DNA of 64,000 bases from an uncultured Gammaproteobacteria bacterium (GCA_937967995.1 CALBTB010000001.1:52573-116572); one strand, 5' to 3'; positions 45,343-54,383 are shown, counted from the stretch's first letter. Notes: generated from the letters alone by a model not told the origin. Made by a program: numbers and translations.

Positions 45343-45382
45343 GTGCCTGTAAGACAGGCCGGTAACAGAAGTGGAGCATCTT

Positions 45383-46564
45383 ATGAGTAATCACGACTGG
45401 GATCTGGAGACACTGGCGATTCGCGCCGGACAACATCGCACGCAGGAAGGCGAGCATTCCGATCCGTTGTTCATGACCTCCAGTTATGTGTTTGGCAGTG
45501 CTGCCGAAGCCGAAGCACGTTTCAAGGGAGATTCACCCGGTAACATCTATTCACGTTTTACCAATCCGACCGTGCGTACGTTTGAAGAACGCCTGGCGGC
45601 ACTGGAACAAGGTGAATCCTGTGTCGCAACGTCATCCGGTATGTCGGCGATCCTGTCTACCTGCCTTGCGTTGTTACAAAACGGCGATCACATCGTCTCG
45701 TCACGCAGTATTTTTGGATCGACGGTTGTACTGTTTGATAAATACCTGTCACGCTACGGCATTCAGACAAGCTATGTATCACAAACAGATTTGTCGACAT
45801 GGGAAGCAGCGATCCAGAAAAATACGCGTTTGTTATTTGTGGAAACACCGTCCAATCCACTCATCGAGGTGGCGGACATAGCAGCGCTGGCCGAACTGGC
45901 ACATCGTCATGATTGCCTGCTGGTGGTGGATAACTGTTTTTGCACACCGGCTTTACAGCAACCATTAAAACTGGGCGCGGATATTGTAATTCACTCGGCC
46001 ACCAAGTATCTGGATGGTCAGGGCAGGGCAATTGGTGGTGCGGTTGTGGGTGACAAAAAACTGGTTGGTGAAGAAGTCTATGGTTTTTTACGCACTGCCG
46101 GTCCGACCATGAGTCCCTTCAATGCCTGGATCTTTCTGACCGGACTGGAAACCCTGTCGTTACGCATGCATATGCACAGTGCCCGGGCACTGGAACTGTC
46201 ATTGTTCCTGTTTGATCATCCGAAAGTAACGCGTGTTCACTATCCCGGTTTGCCACAGCATCCACAGCATTTGCTGGCCCGTGAACAACAGGCCGCATTC
46301 GGTGGTGTAGTGGCTTTTGAAGTGGCAGGGGACAAACAGGCGGCGTGGACGGTGATCGATAATACGCAACTGTTATCCATCACGGCTAACCTGGGTGACA
46401 CCAAGACCACGATTACTCATCCGGCAACGACCACACATGGCCGGCTGACGGATACGCAACGCACTGAAGCGGGCATCACGCAGGGTTTGATTCGTATCGC
46501 CGTCGGTCTGGAATCGATGAAGGATATTCAGGCGGATCTGGCGCGCGGCCTTGATAAGATATAG
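45383..46564 (+). CDS. metZ: O-succinylhomoserine sulfhydrylase MetZ
   Basis: 393-residue Cys/Met-metabolism PLP enzyme. The PLP lysine is near residue 207 in HSATKYLDGQGR, with YSRFTNPTVRTFEERLAALE and ATSSGMSAIL nearby. It makes homocysteine directly from O-succinylhomoserine and sulfide. GGAG (45373-45376) lies 6 nt before ATG 45383, which is preferred over a GTG at 45371. Position after purF and the SAM-II riboswitch support MetZ over MetB. Confidence 0.94.
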   Translation: MSNHDWDLETLAIRAGQHRTQEGEHSDPLFMTSSYVFGSAAEAEARFKGDSPGNIYSRFTNPTVRTFEERLAALEQGESCVATSSGMSAILSTCLALLQNGDHIVSSRSIFGSTVVLFDKYLSRYGIQTSYVSQTDLSTWEAAIQKNTRLLFVETPSNPLIEVADIAALAELAHRHDCLLVVDNCFCTPALQQPLKLGADIVIHSATKYLDGQGRAIGGAVVGDKKLVGEEVYGFLRTAGPTMSPFNAWIFLTGLETLSLRMHMHSARALELSLFLFDHPKVTRVHYPGLPQHPQHLLAREQQAAFGGVVAFEVAGDKQAAWTVIDNTQLLSITANLGDTKTTITHPATTTHGRLTDTQRTEAGITQGLIRIAVGLESMKDIQADLARGLDKI

Positions 46565-46590
46565 TTCTCTAGAGCGGTTTCGATAACGCG

Positions 46591-47301
46591 TTATGTTTTT
46601 GGCTTGGTGGCCACCAAGTTGATCAGTGTTTCTTCCCGGTTTTTCGGTAGCGGCCGTTTGAACCAGCGTTCCATGATGCCGAGATCCGAACGGCTCCACC
46701 ACAGGTACGGATAGGAAATATTATGATCATCGCAGCGAAATCCGGTATCGCGAATGAGTTGTAAATATTCTTCGGCGCTTTTCTGTACATCCATGGGGTG
46801 CCGAAACAGCCATTTGATGATCCAGGAGTGAATGTATTTACGGGTGGATTCGGCAAACAGTAACACGCCGCCGGGTCTGAGCACGCGGAAAAATTCCTGA
46901 ATGGCACTGTCCTGATCGACAATGTGATGAAAAGTCTGGTGACAGAACACCATGTCGACACTGTTATCGGGCAGGGTGATTTTTGCAGCATTGGCTTCAA
47001 TCAGTTCCACATTGGCATGACAATGGCGTCCTTCCTGTTCGGCCTGTTGCAATACTTCCGGATCCACGTCCAGGCCGATAATTTTATTTGGGTTAAAAGT
47101 CTGATCGAGATTCCAGAGGGATTTACCGTAACCGACACCGATATCGAGAATGGTATTGTAGTGCCTGCCGGGATCGTCCATCAGTGTCAGCAGATCGTTG
47201 ATCGCAACCTGTATAACGCGTGTGACCCAGGTTTCCGTATTTAAAAACCATTTACCGAATGATGATTCGTGTACCCAGTCCGGGTAAGTGGTTGATGACA
47301 T
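46591..47301 (-). CDS. Class I SAM-dependent methyltransferase
   Basis: 236 residues. ILDIGVGYGKSLWNLDQTF is motif I, IGLDVDPEVLQQAEQEG motif II, VDMVFCHQTFHHIVDQ motif III-like and FRVLRPGGVLLFAEST the post-motif, all of the Methyltransf_11 type. It is co-directional with the Nudix gene, whose stop abuts its start. The substrate cannot be told. It converges on metZ across 26 bp that include the palindrome ATAACGCGTTAT. Confidence 0.85.
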   Translation of the reverse strand: MSSTTYPDWVHESSFGKWFLNTETWVTRVIQVAINDLLTLMDDPGRHYNTILDIGVGYGKSLWNLDQTFNPNKIIGLDVDPEVLQQAEQEGRHCHANVELIEANAAKITLPDNSVDMVFCHQTFHHIVDQDSAIQEFFRVLRPGGVLLFAESTRKYIHSWIIKWLFRHPMDVQKSAEEYLQLIRDTGFRCDDHNISYPYLWWSRSDLGIMERWFKRPLPKNREETLINLVATKPKT

Positions 47302-47744
47302 TATTTTCCCCTCAATGCTGCCTGGTCTGGGAAGTGGTATTTTGTAGCTAGTAAATCCCGAGTGTAATGATTGACGTCAATGGTTCGAAACATTTCCCTG
47401 TCTACCCAGGCTGCCTGTTTGGCATCATCGGCGGCGCGTAGCTCACCGTCAATGAAATCTGCAGCCAGATCAATAACAACGTAATGAAATGCGATGTTAC
47501 CCGATGACGTCTTTTCTATGACTTCAAAGCTATAGATTGGTTCCCGGGCACGAATTCGCAGTCCGGTTTCTTCAAAGATTTCCCGTTCAGCAGCAGACTG
47601 CAAAGATTCACCAAACTGTACTTTGCCACCGGGAATGGCCCATTGGTTCTGAGCCGGAGGAGAAAGGCGTTTGACCAGCAGTACACGATCCTGATCGAAA
47701 ACCACGGCACCCACACCCACCTGTGCATAGTCTTTGTTGTTCAT
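47301..47744 (-). CDS. Nudix hydrolase
   Basis: 147 residues. The full Nudix box is present: GKVQFGESLQSAAEREIFEE followed by TGL, with the expected Gly, Glu, REUxEE and Gly positions. VGVGAVVFDQDRVLLVKR is the usual first strand. Substrate unknown (ADP-ribose or 8-oxo-dGTP-like nucleotides are possibilities). The ATG lies only 2 bases past a T-run and hairpin, and no ribosome-binding site is visible. Confidence 0.87.
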   Translation of the reverse strand: MNNKDYAQVGVGAVVFDQDRVLLVKRLSPPAQNQWAIPGGKVQFGESLQSAAEREIFEETGLRIRAREPIYSFEVIEKTSSGNIAFHYVVIDLAADFIDGELRAADDAKQAAWVDREMFRTIDVNHYTRDLLATKYHFPDQAALRGK

Positions 47745-47746
47745 AT

Positions 47747-47778
47747 AAAAACGCCCGCGGCAGACTATAGCGCGGGCG
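47747..47778 (-). terminator. Intrinsic terminator after the 63-residue membrane protein gene
   Basis: On the minus strand CGCCCGCG (47778-47771) pairs with CGCGGGCG (47759-47752) around an 11-nt loop and is followed by TTTTT (47751-47747). The 8-bp GC-rich stem with a T-run is a good terminator. Its T-run ends just before the start codon of the Nudix gene. Confidence 0.7.
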
Positions 47779-47801
47779 ACAGGTAAGATCTACAGGTGAT
47801 G

Positions 47802-47993
47802 TTATTGCAGTTGAGCAATTTCCTGACGGGTTGCACGATAATTGCGGCGCATAAATAAAATCGCGATACCACCTGCGCCAAGCACAAAGCCGGACAGGAA
47901 TGAGACAAACGAATCGACCATGCTGATCGCCGTAATTCCCATTAACACATACAACACAGGATAGCTTTCATAGATAATCTTGGGAATTCGCAT
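47802..47993 (-). CDS. Small two-helix membrane protein, hypothetical
   Basis: 63 residues: MRIPKIIYESYPVLYVLMG leads into one hydrophobic helix, then VDSFVSFLSGFVLGAGGIAI forms a second, and the tail is basic (RRNYRATRQEIAQLQ). GGAGG lies upstream of the ATG at the right distance (CCTCC at 48000-48004 on the + strand), which supports expression. A terminator follows directly. Family not recognised. Confidence 0.7.
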   Translation of the reverse strand: MRIPKIIYESYPVLYVLMGITAISMVDSFVSFLSGFVLGAGGIAILFMRRNYRATRQEIAQLQ

Positions 47994-48132
47994 AACAACC
48001 TCCGGGGGGATACAGGAGCGGATCAGTTAATGTACGTTACATAAAAGCAAACCCGACCAGAAAGGTCAACTTAATCACATTTTTGTAATATGGTTATTAA
48101 CCGAATAAGCTAAACAATAAAACAGCGATTTA

Positions 48133-49386
48133 ATGGATAAACAAACACTTAAGTCCCACCGTAGAAAATTGTTACAGATTTTTTCGGCCACGCTGTCACG
48201 GCTACATGGTGGTTATTGTGTCAGCAACTATTTACAGTCACACCCGTTACCCGACCAGTTGGTCCGTGTTGTTGCTGTTGGCAAGGCCGCCGGTGCGATG
48301 ATGGAAGGTGCATTACAACAGTTGGGCACACGCCTAGAGAGCGGTCTTGTCATCACGCGTTATGGATATGGCCAGCAATTGAATGAACACATTCAGGTAA
48401 TTGAAGCGAGTCATCCCATTCCCGATGCCAACAGCCTGACGGCTGGCCAGGCATTGGTGGAATTCGTCAGTGACTGTGACCCGTCACGAAGCTTGCTGGT
48501 GCTGATGTCGGGCGGCGCCTCTGCACTGGTGGATGTGCTGGAAGATGATGTGACAATTGAATCGCTCGCCAGGATAAATCAGTGGCTATTGTCGGCACCC
48601 CTGACCATTCAGCAGATCAACGCGGTACGCGCGGGTCTGTCACGGATCAAATCTGGCAAGTTACTCAATTATCTGAACACGCCGCATTGCTGGCAACTCA
48701 CGTTGTCTGATGTGATGGGCAATGATCTGTCCGTGGTGGGTTCCGGTTTACTGGTCAGACCTGCTTCGATAGTGAATGTGCCAGTCGGTTTGCCGGACTG
48801 GATACAAAGTGTGACTGACAGGTCCGCTACGGCGTTGCCTTTGGAGAAAAATCAGAACCCGAACGTTCAGCATGTGGTGCTGGCTGATAATCATCTGGCC
48901 TGTGAGCAGGTCCAACAACTGGCCGAGGAGCAGGGACTGTCTGTGGTTGAGAACAGCACGGTCGAAGGTGAGGCGGAAGTTGCGGGCCGGCGTTGTGCTC
49001 GGGCAATCATCGACGGTTCACCCGGGTTATACGTCTGGGGTGGCGAAACCGTGGTGGCATTGCCCGATGAGCCGGGTATGGGTGGCCGTTGCCAGCAGCT
49101 GGCACTCGCGGCGGCGATAGAGCTGGCAGGTCGCGACGATGTATTATTGCTGGCGGCCGGTACGGACGGGGCAGACGGGCCGCAAACCGAATTCGGTGAT
49201 GTGGCCGGTGCTATCGTTGACGGACAGACGGTGGAACGGGCCAGGGCGGAAGGCTATGATCCGGCCAACTGTCTGAAGCGGGCAGATGCCGGCCGTTGCC
49301 TGATAGCCAGCGGCGACCTGCTGGATACCGGGCCGACCGGGACCAACGTAAACGATCTGGTGCTTGGTTTGAAAATCGCAAAATGA
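48133..49386 (+). CDS. Glycerate 2-kinase (MOFRL/DUF4147 family)
   Basis: 417 residues. VRVVAVGKAAGAMMEGAL, EASHPIPDANSLTAGQALV, LLVLMSGGASALVDVLEDD and the C-terminal MOFRL stretch LLLAAGTDGADGPQTEFGDVAG are characteristic of GckA/TtuD-type glycerate kinases, which phosphorylate glycerate to 2-phosphoglycerate. The ribosome-binding site is weak. It overlaps the DUF455 gene by 4 bp (ATGA). Confidence 0.88.
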   Translation: MDKQTLKSHRRKLLQIFSATLSRLHGGYCVSNYLQSHPLPDQLVRVVAVGKAAGAMMEGALQQLGTRLESGLVITRYGYGQQLNEHIQVIEASHPIPDANSLTAGQALVEFVSDCDPSRSLLVLMSGGASALVDVLEDDVTIESLARINQWLLSAPLTIQQINAVRAGLSRIKSGKLLNYLNTPHCWQLTLSDVMGNDLSVVGSGLLVRPASIVNVPVGLPDWIQSVTDRSATALPLEKNQNPNVQHVVLADNHLACEQVQQLAEEQGLSVVENSTVEGEAEVAGRRCARAIIDGSPGLYVWGGETVVALPDEPGMGGRCQQLALAAAIELAGRDDVLLLAAGTDGADGPQTEFGDVAGAIVDGQTVERARAEGYDPANCLKRADAGRCLIASGDLLDTGPTGTNVNDLVLGLKIAK

Positions 49387-50195
49387 ATCAGGATATCGAA
49401 GTGAATTTGTATGAACATACTCTGGCTTGCCTGTTAATCGACGATCCCGTGCAAAAGGTAACAGCCTGTCAGTCATTACAGCAGGCCTGGCAGCGCAATG
49501 AACTGGATGCTCAGGATACGGGTAACGTGGAACGTCTGACGGTACCGGGCCGACCCGCCAGGCCCAGGCTGGTGGCGCCCCGTCAACTGGCCAAGCGCAG
49601 CGCTTATACACAGGAAGGCAAGGCGGCACTGATTCATGCCATCTGTCATATCGAATTTAATGCCATCAATCTGGCACTGGATGCGGTGTACCGGTTTCGC
49701 GGTCTGCCGCACGCGTATTATTCGGACTGGTTAAAAGTGGCGGCCGAGGAAGCCCATCATTTTTCGTTACTGGCGGCACACCTCAAACAACTGGGGTATG
49801 CTTATGGCGATTTCGATGCGCACAATGGTTTGTGGGAAATGGCAGTACAGACCGATCACGATGTGCTGGTCAGAATGGCCCTGGTACCCAGGGTGATGGA
49901 GGCACGCGGGCTGGATGTCACGCCATCAATAATGGAAAAACTCGAAAATGCCGGCGATACCGAGGCCGTGGATATTCTGAAAGTGATTCAACGTGATGAA
50001 GTAGGTCACGTGGAAATCGGTACGCACTGGTTCAATTATTTTTGCCGGCAGCGTAACCTGATACCACTTGACACTTTTACCAATTTATTGAATCAATATA
50101 TGAAAGGCGAACTGCGCGGACCATTCGATCTGGTTATGCGCAAAAAAGCCGGATTTACTGATGATGAACTGGCGTATTTAACGCAGGCAGGATGA
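49383..50195 (+). CDS. DUF455 (ferritin-like) family protein
   Basis: 270 residues. The four-helix ferritin-like pattern has paired acidic/His motifs: HAICHIEFNAINLALDAVYR, KVAAEEAHHFSLLAAHLKQL, RVMEARGLDV and IQRDEVGHVEIGTHWF, consistent with a di-metal site. The family is of unproven function. ATG 49383 overlaps the glycerate kinase stop. The downstream lipoprotein gene overlaps by 4 bp, making a three-gene unit. Confidence 0.87.
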   Translation: MNQDIEVNLYEHTLACLLIDDPVQKVTACQSLQQAWQRNELDAQDTGNVERLTVPGRPARPRLVAPRQLAKRSAYTQEGKAALIHAICHIEFNAINLALDAVYRFRGLPHAYYSDWLKVAAEEAHHFSLLAAHLKQLGYAYGDFDAHNGLWEMAVQTDHDVLVRMALVPRVMEARGLDVTPSIMEKLENAGDTEAVDILKVIQRDEVGHVEIGTHWFNYFCRQRNLIPLDTFTNLLNQYMKGELRGPFDLVMRKKAGFTDDELAYLTQAG

Positions 50196-50938
50196 AAATG
50201 AAAAAGTTACTCTATATCACCACCTTGTTCTCGTTGTTGATGACGGGCTGTCAGAAAGAAACACAAACTCACTACATACTGTATGTCGAGCAGGAAGCGG
50301 GGATCGAACCGTTTCAGACAAGGATACTGGTGAACGAAGAATTTATCCGTTTTGATGACGGCAATGGTACCAATGATTTCGTCCTGCTAAATCGCGATGA
50401 GCAGCGAATATACAGCGTGAATCACGGCATGCGTAGCGTCATGATACTCGAACCAAAGAAGTTCGAAGCCGAGTCGCCGTTTGAGCTAATTCATTCGGTC
50501 AAGGTGATGGGGGATATGAAGGAAGCGCCCGAGATAAACGGCATCAAACCCGTACATTACCAGTTTTCCACCAACAAGCAGGTCTGTGTTGATGTCATCA
50601 CAGTGGATGGGTTGATGCCGGAAGCCGTCGAGGCATACAGGGAATTTCAGATGATTCTTGCATCAGACAGTGCGAACACGATCAATAACCTGCCGGCCGA
50701 TTTACAGGAACCCTGTACCATCGCTTTGAGTACCTTTGCACCGGTGCGGCACCTGCAATACGGATTTCCCGTACAGGAATGGAAACCGGGCTATTCACGT
50801 AGCCTGATGGATTACAAGATTGATTTCGAGCCGGCACCGGATGCCTTTCTGGTTCCCGATGACTACTTCATGTATACCGTCCAGCAGTTTCGTGAAGGCA
50901 GGGTGGATCTGGAAGAACGTAAAGTTATTAGTGAATAG
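50192..50938 (+). CDS. Putative lipoprotein, hypothetical
   Basis: 248 residues. A short signal sequence (KKLLYITTLFSLLMTGCQK) ends in a lipobox-like LMTGC, with Met at -3 slightly off consensus, so lipidation is likely but not certain. The rest is mixed alpha/beta with two Cys residues (QVCVDVITV and EPCTIALS) that could form a disulfide. No family recognised. It overlaps the DUF455 stop (ATGA) and converges on lpxH. Confidence 0.7.
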   Translation: MKMKKLLYITTLFSLLMTGCQKETQTHYILYVEQEAGIEPFQTRILVNEEFIRFDDGNGTNDFVLLNRDEQRIYSVNHGMRSVMILEPKKFEAESPFELIHSVKVMGDMKEAPEINGIKPVHYQFSTNKQVCVDVITVDGLMPEAVEAYREFQMILASDSANTINNLPADLQEPCTIALSTFAPVRHLQYGFPVQEWKPGYSRSLMDYKIDFEPAPDAFLVPDDYFMYTVQQFREGRVDLEERKVISE

Positions 50939-50950
50939 CGATACGGTGTG

Positions 50951-51670
50951 TTATGCCAGTTCTTCGGTATGATGACCGTTGCCGTCGAACACCAGACAAC
51001 TTCCTTTGTCATACCAGTCTGCCAGCACAATTCGTTTAGCTGCTGTACCGTTTAATGTAAATTCGTGTATGGCCGGACGGTGGGTATGTCCATGTACCAG
51101 TTGCGTGACCTGATGTTCCTGCAGGACCTTTTCAACCGCGGCCTGATTGACATCCATAATCTCTGACGCCTTTTGTGCGGTTTCCGTTTTGCTGATTTCA
51201 CGAAACTGTCTGGCCAGTGCCAGACGTTCCTCGGGTGTTTTGGCAAGCAATTCGTCCTGCCATTGCGGGTTACGTACCATGGCCCGAAATTTCTGGTACT
51301 CCAGGTCATCCGTACAAAGCGTATCGCCATGCAATAGCAGGGTTTTTACACCGTTCAATTCGACTATATAAGGTTCGTGAATGATCGTGGCGCCGGTGAG
51401 GGTTTCGAAATGATCGCGCATCAGAAAATCGCGATTACCATACATCACATAAACTGCCGTGCCACTTTCACTGAGGTTACGTAGTCCGTCTATGCCGGGC
51501 TGGTAATCCGGCAGGATCATGTCATCCCCTAACCAGACTTCAAACAAATCGCCCAGTATGTAAAGCGACTCGGCCTGCCTTGCGCGGCCACTGAGGAAAC
51601 GCAGAAAAATCTCGTTGATGTGCGGACGCGCCTGGCTCAGATGAAGGTCTGATATGAACAGGGTCGTCAT
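50951..51670 (-). CDS. lpxH: UDP-2,3-diacylglucosamine diphosphatase LpxH
   Basis: 239 residues of the calcineurin-like phosphoesterase fold. The metal ligands lie in FISDLHLS, ILGDLFEVWLGDD, YGNRDF, LLHGDTLC and VHGHTHRP. It hydrolyses UDP-2,3-diacylglucosamine to lipid X in lipid A synthesis, so the organism makes lipopolysaccharide. It follows ppiB by 6 bp on the minus strand, the same order as in Pseudomonas. Confidence 0.96.
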   Translation of the reverse strand: MTTLFISDLHLSQARPHINEIFLRFLSGRARQAESLYILGDLFEVWLGDDMILPDYQPGIDGLRNLSESGTAVYVMYGNRDFLMRDHFETLTGATIIHEPYIVELNGVKTLLLHGDTLCTDDLEYQKFRAMVRNPQWQDELLAKTPEERLALARQFREISKTETAQKASEIMDVNQAAVEKVLQEHQVTQLVHGHTHRPAIHEFTLNGTAAKRIVLADWYDKGSCLVFDGNGHHTEELA

Positions 51671-51676
51671 GCCGGG

Positions 51677-52174
51677 TCAGTCGTCAACGACTTCGGCTTT
51701 TTCTATGACGATATCTTCTGCAGGTACATCCTGATGATAACCTTTGTTGGTTGTTGCTTCGCCCTTGATTTCATCCACAACATCCATGCCGTTGACGACT
51801 TTTCCAAACACGCAATAACCCCAGCCATCAATTGACTGAGAGGTGTGATTCAGAAAAGCATTGTCAGCCACGTTGATAAAGAACTGCGCAGTTGCCGAGT
51901 GGGGATCCTGAGTGCGGGCCATGGCGATGGTACCACGATCATTCTTGAGACCGTTATTCGCTTCGTTATTGATAGGATCGCGGGTCTGTTTTTCTTTCAT
52001 GCCGGGTTCCAGGCCACCGCCCTGGATCATGAATCCATCAATGACACGATGAAAAATGGTGCCATCATAAAACCCGTCTTTGACATACTGAACAAAATTG
52101 GCCACGGTCTCTGGCGCTTTTGCTTCATCGAGTTCGATATCAATGACACCTTTGGAAGTATGGAGTCGAATCAT
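51677..52174 (-). CDS. ppiB: Peptidyl-prolyl cis-trans isomerase B (cytoplasmic cyclophilin)
   Basis: 165 residues. Cyclophilin signatures FHRVIDGFMIQGGG, TIAMARTQDPHSATAQFFIN and GWGYCVFGKVVNGMDVV are intact. There is no signal peptide, so it acts in the cytoplasm. It overlaps the upstream ppiA-like gene by 4 bp. The two share about two thirds of their residues by eye and look like a tandem duplication with different compartments. Confidence 0.95.
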   Translation of the reverse strand: MIRLHTSKGVIDIELDEAKAPETVANFVQYVKDGFYDGTIFHRVIDGFMIQGGGLEPGMKEKQTRDPINNEANNGLKNDRGTIAMARTQDPHSATAQFFINVADNAFLNHTSQSIDGWGYCVFGKVVNGMDVVDEIKGEATTNKGYHQDVPAEDIVIEKAEVVDD

Positions 52175-52818
52175 GGTTTGGATCCTTTCGCAGCATCGGT
52201 TTTGGCGGGAGCTTCAGTGGGCGCCGCCCTGGGTTTATTAATATAGGTCATACCGAGAATGATTGCGGCAGACTTCGGAACATTCTGAGGAAACGGTCCG
52301 CCGGGACCGGTGGGAATTGCGCGAATCGTATCGACGACATTCATTCCCTTAACCACCTTGCCAAACACGGTGTATCCCCAGCCACGCGGTGTTTTGGCGG
52401 AATGGTCCAGAAAATGGTTATCGACAACATTAATGAAAAACTGTGCTGTCGCAGAATGCGGCTCGGCCGTGCGCGCCATGGCGATGGTACCGCGATCATT
52501 TTTCAGACCATTATCGGCTTCATTTATGATAGGCGGCTGGGTCGGTTTGCGTTCAAAACGCGGAGTAAATCCGCCGCCCTGAATCATGAAACCGTCAATT
52601 ACGCGGTGAAAAATGGTGTTGGTGTAAAACCCGTCTTCGACATAGCTCAGAAAATTGGCAACCGTTTTGGGTGCTTTCTCTACATCCAGTTCCACGATGA
52701 TGTCACCGTGATTGGTCTGGATTTTGACCTGGGGTGCATCGCTGGCCTGACTCAGGCTGACCAGTGCCAGGCAGGTCGCTCCAAGCAGGATGCGGGATAA
52801 GTGGTTCAGCATTCGCAT
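52171..52818 (-). CDS. ppiA: Periplasmic peptidyl-prolyl cis-trans isomerase (PpiA-type)
   Basis: 215 residues. A signal peptide (LSRILLGATCLALVSLSQA, cleavage probably after SQA) precedes a cyclophilin domain (FHRVIDGFMIQGGGF, NDRGTIAMARTAEPHSATA, GWGYTVFGKVVKGMNVV). The C-terminus adds an Ala/Pro/Lys-rich tail. Starts at 52818 (MRML) or 52812 (MLNH) are possible. It is divergent from cysS and the first gene of the unit ppiA-ppiB-lpxH. Confidence 0.92.
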   Translation of the reverse strand: MRMLNHLSRILLGATCLALVSLSQASDAPQVKIQTNHGDIIVELDVEKAPKTVANFLSYVEDGFYTNTIFHRVIDGFMIQGGGFTPRFERKPTQPPIINEADNGLKNDRGTIAMARTAEPHSATAQFFINVVDNHFLDHSAKTPRGWGYTVFGKVVKGMNVVDTIRAIPTGPGGPFPQNVPKSAAIILGMTYINKPRAAPTEAPAKTDAAKGSKP

Positions 52819-52935
52819 TTTCTGACATTCCTTATAGGTTATATGGCAGGTATTCTAACGCGAGTTCGGGTGTTTTGTGCATAGTCGATTTTTGGTTTAA
52901 CCTAGCGTCCCCTGATAAAACGTAAGTGTTCATGC

Positions 52936-54321
52936 ATGCTGGAAATCCATAACAGCCTGACGCGTCGCCAGGAAGTATTTACCCCGATTGACGCGCAAAA
53001 TGTCCGGATATATGTCTGTGGTATGACGGTGTACGATTATTGTCATATCGGTCATGCCCGGGTGCTGGTGGTGTTTGATGTGGTCTACCGGTATTTGTGC
53101 CGGGTCTTCGGCAAAGACCACGTGACCTATATTCGTAATATCACCGACATTGATGACAAGATAATCAACCGGGCCAATGAGCAGGGCGAGGACATTACTG
53201 CCATCACTTCACGCTTTATCGATGCCATGAACGAAGATGCGCAGGCACTGGGTGTAATAACACCCAACCAGGAACCCCGTGCCACGGCGCACATGCAGCA
53301 AATCATCGACATGATTCAGGCTCTCGTTGACAGGGAATACGCCTATCAGGCCGCAAATGGTGATGTCTATTATGATGTAAGCAAGTTTGATTCCTATGGC
53401 CGTTTATCCGGTCGCCAACTGGATGACCTGCGTGCCGGTGCGCGGGTCGAGGTGGATGAAGCCAAATCCGATCCGCTCGATTTTGTACTCTGGAAATCGG
53501 CCAAACCCGGTGAGCCGCAGTGGGACTCACCATGGGGTCCGGGGCGTCCGGGCTGGCATATCGAGTGTTCCGCCATGTCGACCCATTGTCTGGGTAACCA
53601 TTTCGATATTCATGGTGGCGGTATGGACTTGCAGTTTCCGCATCACGAGAATGAAATCGCGCAAAGCTGTGGTGCAACCGGTGAAGAGTTTGTAAACCTG
53701 TGGATGCATAACGGCTTTGTGCGAATCGATAATGAAAAGATGTCCAAGTCACTGGGTAACTTTTTCACGATTCGTGAAGTGCTGAAACAATACGACCCGG
53801 AAGTGCTACGCTATTTTATATTGACCAGTCATTACCGCAGCCCATTGAATTATTCCGATCAACATCTGGATAATGCACGTAATGCGTTAACCACACTCTA
53901 CACCGCATTACGTGGTATTGATATCCCAGACAAATATCCGGTCAGCGACTTCAGCACGCGTTTTATGGCTGCAATGGATAATGACTTTGCAACACCTGAA
54001 GCCCAGTCAGTACTGTTTGATATGGCGCACGAAATTAACCGGACTAAATCCTCGCAACCGGAGCAGGCGGCACAACTGGCCGGCGAACTCAAAGCGCTGG
54101 CTGATCTGCTTGGATTGTTACAGCGCGAGCCGAATGAATTTTTACAGGCGGGTGGGGATGCCGATCTTAGCGCTGAACAAATTGATGCCCTCATCGAGCA
54201 ACGCAATGCCGCTCGCGCCAACAAGGATTTTGCCGCAGCCGATCGTATTCGGGATGAATTGGTTGCAAAACGCATTATTCTGGAAGATGGACCCAGTGGT
54301 ACCACCTGGCGCCGAGAGTAA
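52936..54321 (+). CDS. cysS: Cysteinyl-tRNA synthetase
   Basis: 461 residues, a class I synthetase. YVCGMTVYDYCHIGHARV holds the HIGH motif and a zinc Cys. The other zinc ligands are in IECSAMSTHCLG and GGMDLQFPHHENE, and EKMSKSLGNF is the KMSKS loop. The C-terminal DALR-type domain reads IEQRNAARANKDFAAADRIR. All key residues are intact and the length is normal. Confidence 0.98.
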   Translation: MLEIHNSLTRRQEVFTPIDAQNVRIYVCGMTVYDYCHIGHARVLVVFDVVYRYLCRVFGKDHVTYIRNITDIDDKIINRANEQGEDITAITSRFIDAMNEDAQALGVITPNQEPRATAHMQQIIDMIQALVDREYAYQAANGDVYYDVSKFDSYGRLSGRQLDDLRAGARVEVDEAKSDPLDFVLWKSAKPGEPQWDSPWGPGRPGWHIECSAMSTHCLGNHFDIHGGGMDLQFPHHENEIAQSCGATGEEFVNLWMHNGFVRIDNEKMSKSLGNFFTIREVLKQYDPEVLRYFILTSHYRSPLNYSDQHLDNARNALTTLYTALRGIDIPDKYPVSDFSTRFMAAMDNDFATPEAQSVLFDMAHEINRTKSSQPEQAAQLAGELKALADLLGLLQREPNEFLQAGGDADLSAEQIDALIEQRNAARANKDFAAADRIRDELVAKRIILEDGPSGTTWRRE

Positions 54322-54383
54322 GACGAACTTACACTTGAGCATGTTGTCTTAAATCAAATAACAAGACACCATGGGGACGGACT

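Noticed and set aside
46583..46594. Palindrome ATAACGCGTTAT followed by GTTTTT between metZ and the methyltransferase gene
   Set aside because: A perfect palindrome without a loop makes a poor hairpin, so it is too weak to call a terminator, although it may end metZ transcripts.
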